Assembly: GCA_905221605.1 (NCBI GenBank) | Contig: CAJNDS010002601.1 | Location: 492,501-556,500 of the forward strand | Reading direction: 5' to 3' | Length of the DNA: 64,000 nucleotides | From: Symbiodinium natans | Lineage: Eukaryota > Sar > Dinophyceae > Suessiales > Symbiodiniaceae | Part shown: one piece after another, positions 48,586 through 61,021 of the stretch | How the letters are laid out: each line of letters starts with the position of its first letter | Position numbering within the stretch: the first letter of the stretch is position 1 | Position numbers and translations under genes: made by a program | Notes under the pieces: generated by a model | Databases searched by the model: none | What the model was told of the DNA's origin: nothing | The model's input: only the letters and a program-made list of their open reading frames with translations

Positions 48586-50821
48586 CTGCACAATGCAACT
48601 GGGAAGCCTCACCCGCGTCCGGAAGCCAGACGCCGCGCGCGGGGTTTGGGGTCTAGGGTATCGAGTTTAGTGTTTAGGAGTACTTGCTTACCAACCCCCC
48701 CTACCAACCCCCCCAACATATTGACCCAAGCCCAAAACCTTATATAAACCCTTGAGTTCGAAAGTTGGGATATGGAAATTAACTCTTTGTGTTGCTTTGG
48801 GGTTGCAGATTTAGATTGGTGTTGTGCGCTTGGAGGTGTTGGGTGGCTGCAGTTCCCCCAAACCCCTAACCCCCTCAAGCTTCCTCCCCGTCCCCCTAAA
48901 CTCCCAAAAGCCCCCCTATACAGACCCTAAAGCCTAAACCCTAAAGCCCTAAACCCTACACCCTAAAACCTACACCCTAAACCCTACACCCTGAACCCCA
49001 AACCCAAACCCGAATAACCCTAGTGCCCGAACCGAAATGACACTACATGATCCTGAACCCTAAACCCTAAACCCTAAACCCCAAACCCTAAACCCTAAAC
49101 CCTTTCCAGTGGCGGGCCCAGAAGCCAAGCGAGTGAATGTGCCCAGTGGCTGGAGCTGCTACACGCCTGGCTTAGGGCTTCGCAGGGCTTAGGGCCCAAA
49201 ACCCTAAACCCGACACCCTGAACCCTAAACCCTAAACCCTAAACCCTAAACCCTAAACCTCTGGGGTTTGGGGTCTGTGGTGTCAGGGCTTAGGCTCAGG
49301 GATGCTTCTGGGTCTGGGAGCCCTGTGTCGGTGCGCGCTTTGCAATTTGGGGCTGCAGGCACTTCGATACAGGTACAGCACCTACTCATTCAGGGGTTTA
49401 GGGTTTAGGGTTTAGGGTTTAGGGTTTAGGGTTTCGGGTTAGTAGAGGTAGTGGATAGGATTCCGTGAGCCATGGGCATCATTTGCCACGAAGGACGTAC
49501 GTTTCAGAAGTCTGAAGCTGAGGATACCACAAGGACCGCCACCCCCAGGCACGGTCTACAGGGGCCGGAAAAATCACTTTTAATATTCCTTCATGGTCCC
49601 TTTGTAATGAAACGAGAATAACCCCCCAAAACTCTGTTCTAATTATTCAGGCCGCTTGATTAGGGTTTGGGATTCAGCCGAAACCCAACCCTAAACCAAA
49701 AACCCTAAACCCTAAGCCCTAAAACCCAAACCCTAAACACTAAACCCTAAACCCTAAACCCTAGGCTTTGGGATTTAGAGGCTTCGGAGCCCCTGACACT
49801 CCTCCGAAATTCCCAAACTCCTGGCACCTTCAGCGCCGCGGAGCAGCTGAAAGGCGTGTACCTTGCACGCCCAAGGCCCCTGTCGGATCCCTGAATAGGG
49901 TTTAGGGTTTAGGGTTTAGGGTTTAGGGTCCCTAAACCCTAAAACCCTAAACCCCTAAATCCCAAAACACCTACACCCATAGACCCCTAGACCCCTACAC
50001 CCTGGACCCTAAACCCGAGCCCTAAATCCGAAATCTCAAGCGGGCGACTCTATCCAAGGGGTGTCAGGGCTGCTGCCTCAATGTCTTAAGTCTCCTAAGT
50101 TCACAGTAAGGAGAAAAGAGTAGGGTATGTTTAGGGTTTAGGGTTTAGGGTTTAGGGTTTAGGGTTTAGGGTTTAGGGTTTAGGGTTTAGGGTTTAGGGT
50201 TTAGGGTTTGGGGTTTGGGGTTTGGGGTTTGGGGTTTAGGGTTTAGGGATCACTCGTTTCGCTTCTTCAGAAGAGACCCTGGGAAGCAAAGTCCCCAAGC
50301 CGCAGGTTTAAGCCAAGGTCCCTGAGTCGCAGGTGCCAGGCACCCTAGAGCTTAGGATTTAGGGTTTAGGGCTTATAGGGTTTAGGGTTTAGGGTTTAGG
50401 GTTTAGGGTTTAGGGTTTAGGGTTTAGGGTTTAGGGTTTAGGGCTTAAAACCTGAAGCCTGATCCGCACCCACCGACGATGGAGCCCAGCCACTTCACTC
50501 CGGACGCTGCCGAGCTTGAGAGGTAGCTGAGAGCGGCATGCCTACAGTGCTTTTTGGGATTGCCTGGTTTCAGGGTTTGGGCTGAGGGTGTAAGGTTTAA
50601 GGTTTCAGGTTTAGGGTTTAGAGCTTCAGCGTTTAGGGTTTATGGTGTCGCAATGGGGGGGCCGATGATCGTTCTTTCGCCGAGTGGGCGCGCAACTTCG
50701 CTGCGAGTTCTTTCGGCCCATCGGCCGCGTCATGCTCGTTTGCCCACCCGCGCCCGTAAAGGGCGGATCCCACCCTTAACCAGCTCCGCTTTTTAGGGTT
50801 TCCTAAACTCAGGAAACTATC

Positions 50822-51088
50822 TTGGTCTTTTTGTCATATGTTCACACTCTTTGTTTCTTTATCTTTGTCTATCTTTCTTTCTCTTCCTTTCTCTTTCTTT
50901 ATCTTTCTGTATGTTTCTTTCTCTTTCCCTCCCTTTCTTTCTCTTTCTTTCTCTTTCTTTCTCTTTCTTTCTCTTTCTTTATCTTTTTTTATGTTTCTTT
51001 ATGCTTCTTGCTCTTTCTTTCTTTATATTTCTCTTTCTTTCGCTTTCTTTCTCATTCTTTCCCTTTCTTTCTCTTTCTTTCTTTCTCT

Positions 51089-51126
<38 letters not shown>

Positions 51127-51130
51127 CTCT
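50822..51130. repeat. CTTT-rich pyrimidine tract
   Basis: About 300 bp of CTTTCTTT and CTCT repeats on plus, the mirror of the GA block at 47335. Phe/Ser/Leu open frames in all three frames are artefacts. Confidence 0.9.
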
Positions 51131-51189
51131 TTCTCTCAATCTCTGCCGTTTTCTTGACCTACTTCATACATTAATTCGAGCCGAACGCA

Positions 51190-51960
51190 TGTTTTAATGG
51201 CTTCTTCAGGCCCCGGCTACAGAGCGAGGTCGAGAGTCGAGGGGAAGCGGAAGTGCAGAGCTACGCAGCTGTGTCAAGGAGCTGCAGAAGCGTCTGGTGG
51301 AATGGAGCGGTGGCATGCTTGTCAGCTTTGCGTTCTCACTCCGAGACCCATGCCTGTCACGCAGTGTGTCTGTGAACTAGCACTGCGTGTGCGTGTGAGC
51401 GCGCGCACTCGTCCCCTGGCTGTATGTCCCAAGGCCGGGCTGAGGCAGGAGGAGTGGGGTTGTACGTCTGCGTACCGTGCGCGCTGTGCAGCCGACCCTG
51501 GCTGTGTGTCCCGAGGCCAGGTTGAGAAGAGAAGGGCAGCTGTTGTCTTTCTGTAGACGTGTGTGCTGGAATGGCCAAATTTGTTGAATGTGTGCGCACC
51601 CTCAACCTTTTCATCTCTGGCATGCAACTGGGTAAAAGATCGCAATACTCAGTGACTCATGATTACTTAAACGTGAAAAGGTTCAAGGAATTCAAAAAAA
51701 CACCTTAGGAACGTAAGCACTAAAAGGCGGAGCTGCTTAAGGGTGACCCCCGCCGCCCCCCCGTATGGGCGCCGGTGAGCAAGGGAGAATGACGCGGCCG
51801 ACACAAGAGCTCTCAGGCGTATTCCGAGGCCGAAACAACTCGCATCGAAGTTGCATGTCCAAGCGGCGAAATGACTATTGCTGTCCATCTGTCTCCGGGT
51901 GGGCAAAGGAGGATGACGCGGCCGATACTAGGTCCCCATCCTCGAAACCTCTTGGCGAGG
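51190..51960. other. Unique stretch with an internal 80 bp repeat
   Basis: A plus frame of 119 codons (51197-51556) contains two diverged copies of a segment starting CTGGCTGT-TGTCCC (about 51417 and 51499). Minus frames of similar length overlap it. No domain; coding status is open. Confidence 0.35.
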
Positions 51961-52760
51961 CCGAAAGAACTCGCCAGGGATCATCCTAAACCCTCAACCC
52001 TGCTCCCCAAACCCTAAAAATTCCTTGGGCTTTTGGGATATCGAGTTCATGATCAGGGGACCGGGCATGTTTCGGAGAGTGGCCTCAGGTGTCGTTGGTT
52101 TTTGGGCCCTTGTGGGGGCGTGGCTTGTTTTTTTTCCCGAGGGTTTAGAGGCGTTTCAGGATTCGGGGTTTAGGGACCCAACTGCAAACCTCCGGTGTGC
52201 AACCGCGTTTCGGCATCAAAGTTTAGGGTTTAGGGTGTCGCATGAATGCAAGATCCAGAGTTTCTGGTTGTGGCTTATATGGTGGTTTTTATAGGTACCT
52301 TATTATGAGGGAATCCTGCTATGTTTTTTTTGTTGGGGGGGGTTATTTTGGTGTCCCCTATGTTCCTAAACCCCATATCTCAAGGTCTTGCGTTCAAGGA
52401 TTTGGATTTCGAGTCCCTGAGCCCCCTAAGCAACTTCCTTACACCCCACCCTAACACCCCGCCCTAAGCCCGAAACCCTAAGCCCTAAGCCCTAGACCTT
52501 CAAAACCCAAAGGACGCTAAACCCTAAACCCCAAACCCTAAACCCTAAACCCTAAATCCTAAAGCCTAAACCCTAAGCCCTCAACCCTAAACCCTAAACC
52601 CCCCGGGGTCCCTAAAACACTTTTCCTGTCTCTATAGGGTGTATTAGGGTTTATAGGGTCTATAAGGTTTGTAGGGTTTATAGGGTTTATGGGGTTGAAT
52701 ATGGGTTCAGGGTTTAGGGTTTAGGGTTCAGGGTTTAGGGTTTAGGGCTAGGGTTTAGAG

Positions 52761-52895
52761 GGTCTCCGAGTGGCCAGGAGCTTTCGGCATCCGGTGCCCA
52801 GGCCGTTAGCGCTGCGCTGGTGGTGAAGGTGTTGGCCTCCAGCCCTGCGGCCTCCCAACAAGAATGGGAGCAGCTCTGGCTTTGGACATCAAAGG
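52761..52895 (+). CDS. Exon candidate, among the best in the window
   Basis: Acceptor GTTTAGAG followed by GG; 44 codons reading SPSGQELSASGAQAVSAALV then VKVLASSPAASQQEWEQLWL and WTSK; the donor is AAGG before GCTTAGGG, a GC-type start inside the array. Composition and G/C-ending codons are typical of dinoflagellate genes. Helical, family not recognised. Confidence 0.5.
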
Positions 52896-52966
52896 GCTTA
52901 GGGTTTCGGGCTTAGGGTTTAAGGGCTTAGATGTCGGCCTGAGGGTTTGACAACGAGGACCCCACT

Positions 52967-52998
<32 letters not shown>

Positions 52999-53042
52999 CC
53001 TAAACCCCCCTCCCCTAAATCAACAATTCTGAGGTTCCATCG

Positions 53043-53205
53043 ACAATTCCATATACATACTTGGAGGTTCATGGTACTTATGAACCAGTTATCACTGTAC
53101 TTATGACTTTTCTTACAACCATATTCGGGCACTTGAGGGGCTTATATAAGTGGGTTTTAAGTACAGTTATAACTGATTAACAAGTACCATGAACCTCAAA
53201 GTACC
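53043..53205. mobile_element. Foldback element, family 2 (fullest copy)
   Basis: Inverted ends: ACTTGGAGGTTCATGGTACT at the left and its near-complement AGTACCATGAACCTCAAAGT at the right. The interior holds a TTATAACTG palindrome. Partial relatives lie at 2246, 26038, 40124 and at the window end (63979). Confidence 0.75.
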
Positions 53206-53689
53206 TGCGCCAGCCTCCTAATCCCGCAGCCCCTGTGGCCTTGAAATCCCGCAGAAGCGAGGTCACCTCATCTTGCTGGGTCTTCGCGGGTCTCAGTAGG
53301 GACAATTCGGGAACTAGGTTCCCTATACATTCCGTGTAAGGTATCAGATTCATTCACTAACCCTAAACCCTGAACCCTGAACCTGAAACCTAAACCCTAA
53401 ACCCTGAACCCTGAACCTTAAACCCTACTAGGGACCAGTGAGCTTCTGAGGACAGGAAATCATGCAAGAGTTTACGTCTGTAAGACGCATCTAATGGTTT
53501 GATGATGTCTGTGTTTGCATGTAAACGGCAAGTAGATGTAGAAAAACCCACCTATGAAGATACATAGATAAATAAACACACACACACACATATGTCGAGA
53601 ATAGTAAGCCTAATATTGAAACAACACGAAACACTAAAAAATATTTACTTCGAACTCCAGGGAAACTCTGGCTTTAGGCACTCCAGAGA

Positions 53690-53860
53690 GACTCCGGGAA
53701 CAGAAGGGTTGGCATCAGGGAGGCTGCGGAGGACAGTCTGGGTTGGGCACTCCAGGGAGACTCTGGGGTTGGGCACTCCGGGGGTTGGGCACTCCACTCT
53801 AGAGTTGGGCACTCCAGGGACACTTTGGGGTTGGGAACTCCAGGGATGAGCGATGAGTAG
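53690..53860. repeat. GGGCACTCC minisatellite
   Basis: Imperfect copies of GTTGGGCACTCCAGGGAGAC with CTCTGGG. The matching Gly-Thr-Pro frames on both strands come from the repeat. Confidence 0.75.
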
Positions 53861-54586
53861 ACCGGGTGAGGAGAAGAGCTCCGGGCGAGGAGAAAAGAGT
53901 TCCGGGCGAGGAGAAGAGTTGAGTTTAAAATCTAACAACCCCACACCGAGGGTGGGGAACAATGGGACTTACCACCACCAGTACTCCGGTGTATAGCATG
54001 TGTATATGGGTTTATGCTGGTAAACACTATTAAACAATCACCCTAAACCCTGGCCCTAAACCCTAAACCCTTTATAAACCTTAAATCCTAAACCCCAAAC
54101 CCTAAAGCCGAAACCCTACGCCCTAAACCCTAAACCCCGTTCGAGATTGCCTCTAAGGGACCGTGGGATGTGGTCACCGAAGCACAAAATACATGTTCGC
54201 ACTTGCGCTTCCTTCTGACCAGTGCAGAAATCCTACCAGACCCACCTGCAAAAAAAATGATTCCCAAACCTCACCTCCAAAGATATCCTCAACTGTAAAG
54301 CCCTAACTGCAAAGCCCCTCGGCCCCAAGACCTGCACTTCAAAATCCGGAGCCCCAGCCACTAAACCCTGAACCCCTAGACCCCCCCCCCTCCACCCCTA
54401 AACAAAAAAAACCTGAAAAAAAAAAAACCTGAAAAAAAATCCTAAACACAACCCCAAGACCCCAACGCCCTCCCACCCTAAAACACTAGAGCCCCAAAAC
54501 CCTAGAACCCTGAAACCCTAAAACGCTGAAACCCTACACCCTAAACCCTAAACCCTAAGCCCTAAACCCTAAACCCTAAACCCCAG

Positions 54587-54678
54587 CTCGCGACTGAGCT
54601 GCGACTCCCCATCGGCAGCGCACTGCTTTCAAGGTCGACGTGGCGGTGAGGGCGGTGACCTGGAAAGAAAGGGCTTCG
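54587..54678 (+). CDS. Exon candidate between inverted arrays
   Basis: Acceptor AAACCCCAG; the open frame reads SRLSCDSPSAAHCFQGRRGG then EGGDLERKGF and ends TTCG before GTTTAGGG. The last 23 bp recur at 54912-54934, again followed by GTTTAGGG, so the exon end and array have been tandemly duplicated. Confidence 0.45.
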
Positions 54679-55220
54679 GTTTAGGGTTTAGGGTTTAGGG
54701 TTTAGGGTTTAGGGTTTAGGGTTTAGGGTTTAGGGTTTGGGGTTTAGGGTTTAGGTTCAGGGTTTAGGGTTTAGGGTTTAGGGTTTAGGGTTTAGCGTTT
54801 AGGGTTTAGGGTTTAGGGTTTGGGGTTTAGGAATTTTGGTTTAGGGTTTTTGGTTTAGGGTTTAGGGTTTAGGGTTTTTGGTTTAGGGTTTAGGGTCCAG
54901 GGCTGAGGGGGACCTGGAAAGAAAGGGCTTCGGGTTTAGGGTTCAGGGTTTAGTGCGATAACTTGTATATATACAGACTGTGCAATGATGACAGTAGTAT
55001 CGGTGAAGAGACTTAGAAAATGATAATCTTCGTGATAACGCCAACGGTAATGATGATAATGTTACCCTAAACCCTAAACCCTAAACCCTAAACCCTAAAC
55101 CCTAAACCCTAAACCCTAAACCCTAAACCCTAAACCCTAAACCCTAAACCCTAAACCCTAAACCCTAAACCAGGGCTCCTGCTTGAGAAGCGAGAGGTGC
55201 GAGGTTGAGGGTTAAGGTTT

Positions 55221-55322
55221 GGGATGTTCCCCCTTATACTAACAGTCCTTAAATAGGTGTTTATAGTAGGGGGTGCTATAACCCCTACTAAGGACTGTTA
55301 GTATAAGGGCGGAACGTCTCCC
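55221..55322. mobile_element. Foldback element, family 1 (copy 2)
   Basis: GGGATGTTCCCCCTTATACT to its complement at the right end; compare 333-430 and 63197-63289. Confidence 0.8.
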
Positions 55323-55479
55323 AAGTTAAGTTTGGCGAACTGCGGCTTGAGCGCTAAACACTCTAAAGCCTAAACCCTCAGCCCTGAGCAGGACCTTGGG
55401 CCGTTTACGCCCCAATGCCCAATGCTCGAAAGTCCTTCACCTTTGAAGTCACACTCCGTCGCTTGGAAATCCCTCTCTC

Positions 55480-55920
55480 TCACATTTCAAGCATGTTTTC
55501 CATCCCAACTGCTCCCGGTTTGGACTCTTTTCCAACCATTCTCACAACCAGAGCCACTCCCATTGTTTTCGAACGGGTAGTGGTAGTGGAGGTGTCCCAA
55601 TTCACTTTCATGTCGATGGGCTCTGTCAGGAGCAGCATCTCATCATCACGGTTGTACCGGAGCCACACGGAAGATGCCTCACTGTAGGACGCAGTGTAAC
55701 TCGACAATGCTTTCACCTTTCTCGAGACGTCTCCAATCGAGCTGGTCCATCGCCTCATCAATTCTCCCATCTGGTCCAGAGACTTGGATCAAATTCCCAT
55801 GTCTTCACACTCAGCAGCAGTCGGAGCCCTTCTCTCAAGAAACCACTCAGGCATGGCTCTCTGCATGCGCCTCGCAGATGTCGACTTCAGCGTATATACC
55901 GCTGCAGCTCTCCCCCCCAA
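55480..55920 (-). pseudogene. Coding remnant, possibly frameshifted
   Basis: Minus strand carries about 96 codons from 55770 including SVWLRYNRDDEMLLLTEPID and a stop at 55480. The same frame extends upstream to about 55920 (RRMQRAMPEWFLERRAPTAA) but is interrupted by TGA before 55770. Another minus frame reads GPDGRIDEAMDQLDWRRLEK in the upstream part. This looks like a decayed coding sequence, perhaps from a retroelement, or a long exon with sequence errors. Family not recognised. Confidence 0.4.
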
Positions 55921-56505
55921 AAAAACAGGAAAAACAAAAAAAGAACTAAACTGCAAACCGTAAAATGTTGAAAGCCCATACGAATCCCCAGGCCAAAGCC
56001 TACAACTAGCCTGCACCCCTGCACACCCTGAAGCCCTAAAGCCCCCAAAGCCCTAAGATCCGAAAGTCCAGAAGCTCTCAACCCTCCTAAGAATCGCAAA
56101 ACCTTCGTTTAAGGTCTGGGGTTGAGCGCCATCGTAACCAGGAATCAGGTTGATTAACGTCATGCCGCAGTAGACTGTCGCAGCTGTATTCAAGTTCCTT
56201 AACAGCAACCTCGCAGGGGCGATGAAGACTTAGGGTTGAGAGTGGTCAAATATGGCAGCCGAGTAACCACATTATCATAAGGGCGCCCTTTTTGGGGTTC
56301 GAGGGAACCTTGAAGCAAAGCAAGGGGAAAAGGGTACCAGTTGGCAAGTCAAAACCCTAAACCCTAAACCCTAAACCCTAAACCCTAAACCCTAAACCCT
56401 AAACCCTAAACCCTAAACCCTAAACCCTAAACCCTAAACCCTAAACCCTAAACCCAATCGTGGCTTCGGGGCTTAGGGTCCAAGGTTAGCCAGCCAAGCT
56501 GACAC

Positions 56506-56567
56506 CTTGACGGGCCTCGAGGCTCATCGCCCGTGCCCTTTCGAGGAGGTCAAGCGGCTCCTTCATT
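56506..56567 (-). CDS. Exon candidate
   Basis: Minus: acceptor CTGTCCCTGAG, reading MKEPLDLLERARAMSLEARQ, then CAAG before GTGTCA. 62 bp. Strongly helical. It lies between a degenerate array and TTTAGGG units. Confidence 0.45.
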
Positions 56568-57022
56568 CTCAGGGACAGGGTTTTTAGGGTTTAGGGTTTA
56601 GGGTTTAGGTTTAGACTAATACCTAGCGTTTAGCCCCAACAAATATATACATGACAAACAACATTCACCGTAAACCCTAAACCCTAAACCCTAAACCCTA
56701 AACCCTAAACCCTAAACCCCCCCCCCCCCCTAAACCCTAAACCCTGAACCCAAACCCTAAACCCTAAACCCTTGACCCTGGAGGATGACACTGAATTGGG
56801 TTGTGGCGACGCTGCTGCCTGAGTCAGCGCATTTTGAACACATGGGGGCTTACTTCCCCTTCGAGAACCATCGATACCCCTATGAAGGGTTTGGACTCGC
56901 GCTTCTGTCGGGTTTAAGGTTTAGGGTTTAGGGTTTAGGGTTCAGGGTTCAGGGTTTAGGGTTTAGGGTTTAGGGTTTAGGGTTTAGGGTTCAGGGTTTA
57001 GGGCTCTCAGACCCCCCTGCAG

Positions 57023-57086
57023 GCGCTCTCCTTCCAAAGCAAGCTGCTTGCGCACGCGCCCACCACCTTCAGGCTGCCGGTGCCAG
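57023..57086. CDS. Exon-like island with strong edges on both strands
   Basis: Plus: acceptor CAGACCCCCCTGCAG followed by G, reading ALSFQSKLLAHAPTTFRLPV, ending CCAG before GCTTTAGGG. Minus: GGGRVRKQLALEGERLQGG. Strand unresolved. Confidence 0.4.
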
Positions 57087-57549
57087 GCTTTAGGGTTTGG
57101 GGTTTAGGGCTTTAGGGTGTAGGGTTTAGGGTTTGGGTTTTAGGGTTTTAGGGTTTAGGGTTTAGGGTTTAGGGTTTAGGGTTTAGGGTTTAGGGTTTAG
57201 GGTTTAGGGTTTAGGGTGTAGGGTTTAGGGTTTAGGGTCTCCGTTCCTTCCCCTGCATCCTTGGGATTTGGACGGGGGTCCAAAAACCCAGTCGTTTTGC
57301 TTGAAAAACCGTAATGGAAACAAGTGAGGGAATTGCCTGTTATGGGTGAGACCACACTGGGGACAGACCTCGCTATTTCAACCACGGCAACCTCGCTGAA
57401 ATACGGCTTTATTTCATGGGGGCAACTACGCAATTTCGGCGGTGACCTCGCTGACCTGGCTATAATTTACGCAGCTAAACCCTAAACCCTAAACCCTAAA
57501 CCCTAAACCCTAAACCCTAAACCCTAAACCCTAAACCCTAAACCCTAAA

Positions 57550-57618
57550 CCCTACACCCTACACCCTACACCCTACACCCTACACCCTACACCCTACACC
57601 CTACACCCTACACCCTAC
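57550..57618. repeat. CCCTACA array
   Basis: About ten copies of CCCTACA continuing directly from a CCCTAAA array; the variant spread from one side only. Confidence 0.9.
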
Positions 57619-59055
57619 CTGCCCTGCAGCCAAGCCACAGAGTTGCAGGAGATGGTGCTCGGCTGGAGGCCACGCAGACACATCTCCTCCCCCGGGCCAG
57701 CTCTTGGGTCTTCGGATGTAGGGTTTAGGGTTTAGGGTTTGGGGTTTAGGGTTTAGGGTTTGGGGTTTAGGGTTTAGGGCTTAGGGTTTGGGGTTTGGGT
57801 TTAGGGTTTAGAGTTTAGGGTTTAGGGTTTAGGGTTTAGAATTTAGGGTTTAGAGTTTAGGGCTTAGGGCTTAAGGTTTCAGGTTTAGGGTTCAGGGCTC
57901 ATGTTAAGGGTTTCAGGACTCACTGTGGCAAGAAGGGTTCAGGCTTTCGAAAATACGGACGATAGGGGGGTTAGGGTTTAGGGTTTAGGGTTTAGGGTTT
58001 AGGGTTTAGGGTTTAGGATTTAGGGTTTTCAGGGTTCATGGGGATCAGGGTTTTCAGGTCATGCGGGTTGAGGGACTGTCGCGCAGTATCGCGACACACT
58101 TTGACATTAGGCAAGTACCGAACAAACACTCTGTGCAGGTTAAGGGTTTAGGGTTTAGAGTTTAGAGTTCAGGGTTTAAGTAGGGTTTAGGGTTTACGAT
58201 TTTCGAGTTTAGGGGGTTTAGGGTTTAAGGTTTAGGGTTTAGAGTTTAGGGTTTAGGGTTTAAGTAGGGTTTAGGGTGTACGATATTAGAGTTTAGGGGG
58301 TTCAGGGTTTAAGGTTTAGGGTTTAGAGTTTAGGGTCTAAGTAGGGTTTAGGGTTTACGATTTAGAGCTTAGGGGGTTCAGGGTTTAAGGTTTAGGGTTT
58401 AGGGTTTACAGTTTAGGGTTTCAGTAGGGTTTAGGGTTTACGATTTTAGAGCTTAGGGGGTTCAGGGTTTAAGGTTTAGGATGGTGGGAAGCAGGGGAGG
58501 CGCCCTGTGACCTAAACCTCGAAGCCTGCAGACGCAGCGATGTTGTGTAGCCTCTTCCCTGGATCTGAAATGAAACCCTAAACCCTAAACCCTAAACCCT
58601 AACCCTAAAGCCTACAGGCTAAAGCCTAAACCCTAAACCCTAAACCCAGACCTTAAAGTCCTACTAAAAAAGGGTCCATGCTACTCTAGACTCTAGCTCG
58701 GGCCCCTAAGGCTGTACCCTTCTCAAAGCCTCTAACAGAACCTAAAACCGTAACCCTAAACCCTAAATCCTAAACCCTAAACCCTAAAACCCTAAACCCT
58801 AAACCCTCAACCTAGTAGGAGTATTTTAAGGCAAGCCTGTTGGGGGTATATCCTTAGGGGTACGAGTCTTAATCCCAAGAGTGCAAGGACTCTTTGGGCC
58901 CCTTACGCTTCAGGGTTTAGGATTTCGGGCTAGGGTTTAGGGTTTTAGGGTTTAGGGTTTTAGGGTTTAGGGTTTAGGGTTAGGGTTAAGGGTTAAGGGC
59001 TAAGGGTTAAGGGTTAAGGGTTTAGGGTTTAGGGTTCAGGGTTTAGGGTCTCTAC

Positions 59056-59153
59056 GAAGCGTCGCATCCCTGTTCCCGCGCCACTCCTCGAAGAGCTGCT
59101 TCGCCAGAGCTCCCTGTCGACTGCTCTCGCACACCTTGGGGAACGTGCCAACC
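59056..59153 (-). CDS. Exon candidate
   Basis: Minus: acceptor AGGGTGCAG followed by G; 32 codons reading VGTFPKVCESSRQGALAKQL then FEEWRGNRDATL; ends before GTAGAG. A natural amphipathic composition; the Phe-Glu-Glu-Trp ending resembles sequences common in dinoflagellate predicted proteins (from memory, weak). Family not assigned. Confidence 0.45.
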
Positions 59154-60147
59154 CTGCACCCTGAACCCTCAATCCCTGCAGACCCAACCGTACCCTAAAC
59201 CCTAAACCCTAAACCCTAAACCCTAAACCCTAAACCCTAAACCCTGAACCCTGAACCCTGAACCCTGAACCCCGAACCCTGCATCCTAAACCCTATAGAC
59301 CCTGAACCCTAAAACCCTGCCCTGGTTGTCGAAGCCCTCCCAAGGTTGAGGGTTTAAGGTTTGAGGGTTTGAGGGTTTGAGGGTCCCAAACCCTAAACCC
59401 TAAACCCCAAACCCTAAACCCTAAACCCCAAACCCTAAACCCCTCACCCAAAACCCAAACCTCCAAACCCCGGCCTGAAAGGCAGTTCCGAAGGTCATCA
59501 CGTCGGGTTCGTAGCCACGGCCTTCTTGCGAGCCCCATAAGGTGCAGGGCTTAGGGCAAGAGGGTTTAGGGTTTAGGGCTAGAGTTGAGGGTGGTTTGGC
59601 AAGCTTGGGGTTCAGTGCTCAAGCTTTCGGACGGAATTTTTCTGAGAGCAGGACGAGGAAGCCGGGGCCACATTACTCAAAGGAGTCATACTCGTACCCC
59701 TGAGGATATCCTTAAACCCTAAACCCTAAACCCTAAACCCTAAACCGGGCTCAACACTACAAGCGACGCTCATCCTGAGGTTTGCTAGTGAACCCTGAAG
59801 TAAAACCCTGTCGGGTCTGCTTGTAACGAGGAAGGTCTGGGAGCAACAGGAGACGATCAGTGTTCGGGTTTAGGGTTTAGGGTTTAGGGTTTAGGGTTTA
59901 GGGTCTAGGGTTTAGGGTTTAGGGTTTAGGGTTTAGGGTTTAGGGTCAGGGGCTGAGTGTTTAGGCTGGGGAGGGCGTTGCATGCAGAGGCCGTTGGGAG
60001 ACCAAAGTCTCTAGGTCCTAGGTCTGCTGCAGGGCTTATGCCCTAAACCCTAAGCCCCAAACCCTAAACCCTAAACCCTAAACCCTAAACCCTAAACCCT
60101 AAACCCCTCACCCTAAACCCTAAACCCTAAACCCCAAACCGTAAACC

Positions 60148-60289
60148 CTAGAGGCTTTCGGGTTCGGACGAAGGGGCTTTCGGAAATGGGCCTTCCATGA
60201 GCATCTCCGGCAGTAGGCGCAGAGAGTCACGCCATCGACCTGCACGTTCACCTGAGCGGTACATCTTCGGAGGTTTCCCAAAGTAGGGC
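60148..60289 (-). CDS. PPR-like exon, possibly terminal
   Basis: Minus: acceptor ACCGCGCTAG followed by G; reads PYFGKPPKMYRSGERAGRWR then DSLRLLPEMLMEGPFPKAPS and stops at TAG 60148. Gly-Arg-Trp-Arg-x-Ser-Leu-x-Leu-Leu-x-x-Met matches the start of dinoflagellate-type PPR repeats. PPR proteins process organellar RNA. A second minus frame (VQVDGVTLCAYCRRCSWKAH) is also open, so the frame is not certain. Confidence 0.4.
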
Positions 60290-60926
60290 CTAGCGCGGTC
60301 CTTATTTTAAGGGGATCCTTCGTGCGGCACCTCGCTCTGAGCGCTTGTATTTGGGCTTTTGCCTGCCTTCGAACTCAACCATTCCCCATACAACCCTAAA
60401 CCCTAAACCCTAAGCCCCCTAACGTATCCCCGCATCCCTGTGCCCTTCCATTGCTGCACAGCCAAACAAACCCGAAAATCCTTCCTGCCCTCAAAAATCG
60501 TAAATTTGGGACCTTCTCCACCCTACTTTGGAGTAGACCCGGGAAAAAGTATACAAACAAGCATTAAAGTATAGTACTCCAAAACCCAGTCCAACAAGAA
60601 ATCCTGATCCTAGTCCCTATATAGGTGCGCCACGGCCTCTCTTAGTCCCTGAATCCTAAACTCTGAGACTGTGTGATGCCTAATCTTCAACATCACATAA
60701 ACCTCCTAAAGACTCAGCGAAGCAACCAATATAACCCCCAAAACGCAGCCCAGCATCCTAAAAGAAAGCTAGGATGTCCCTCCGAAACCCAAAACAAGGA
60801 AATTAAAATGGTCCAAAATCCCCAAAGAAACATCCTAAGCCCTCAAAATGCAGCCCCAAACCCTAGACTCCTAGACCCTAGACCCTAAACCCTAAACCCG
60901 AAACCCCAAATCCCGAACGAAACGTC

Positions 60927-61021
60927 CCGGGCCCCCAGGCAGGCACGGAAGGCAGCCGTGATTGTCGTAAGCCGCGGCCGTCCGCGGCGAGCAGCGGGCG
61001 CGGTGGAGGCCTGGCGTGGCT
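60927..61021 (-). CDS. Exon-like island, Arg/Ala-rich
   Basis: Minus: acceptor AGCCACGCCAG followed by G, reading ASTAPAARRGRPRLTTITAA then FRACLGARD, ending GAC before GTTTCG. All minus frames are open, so this is weak. The basic content would fit an organelle-targeting or nucleic-acid-binding segment. Confidence 0.3.
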
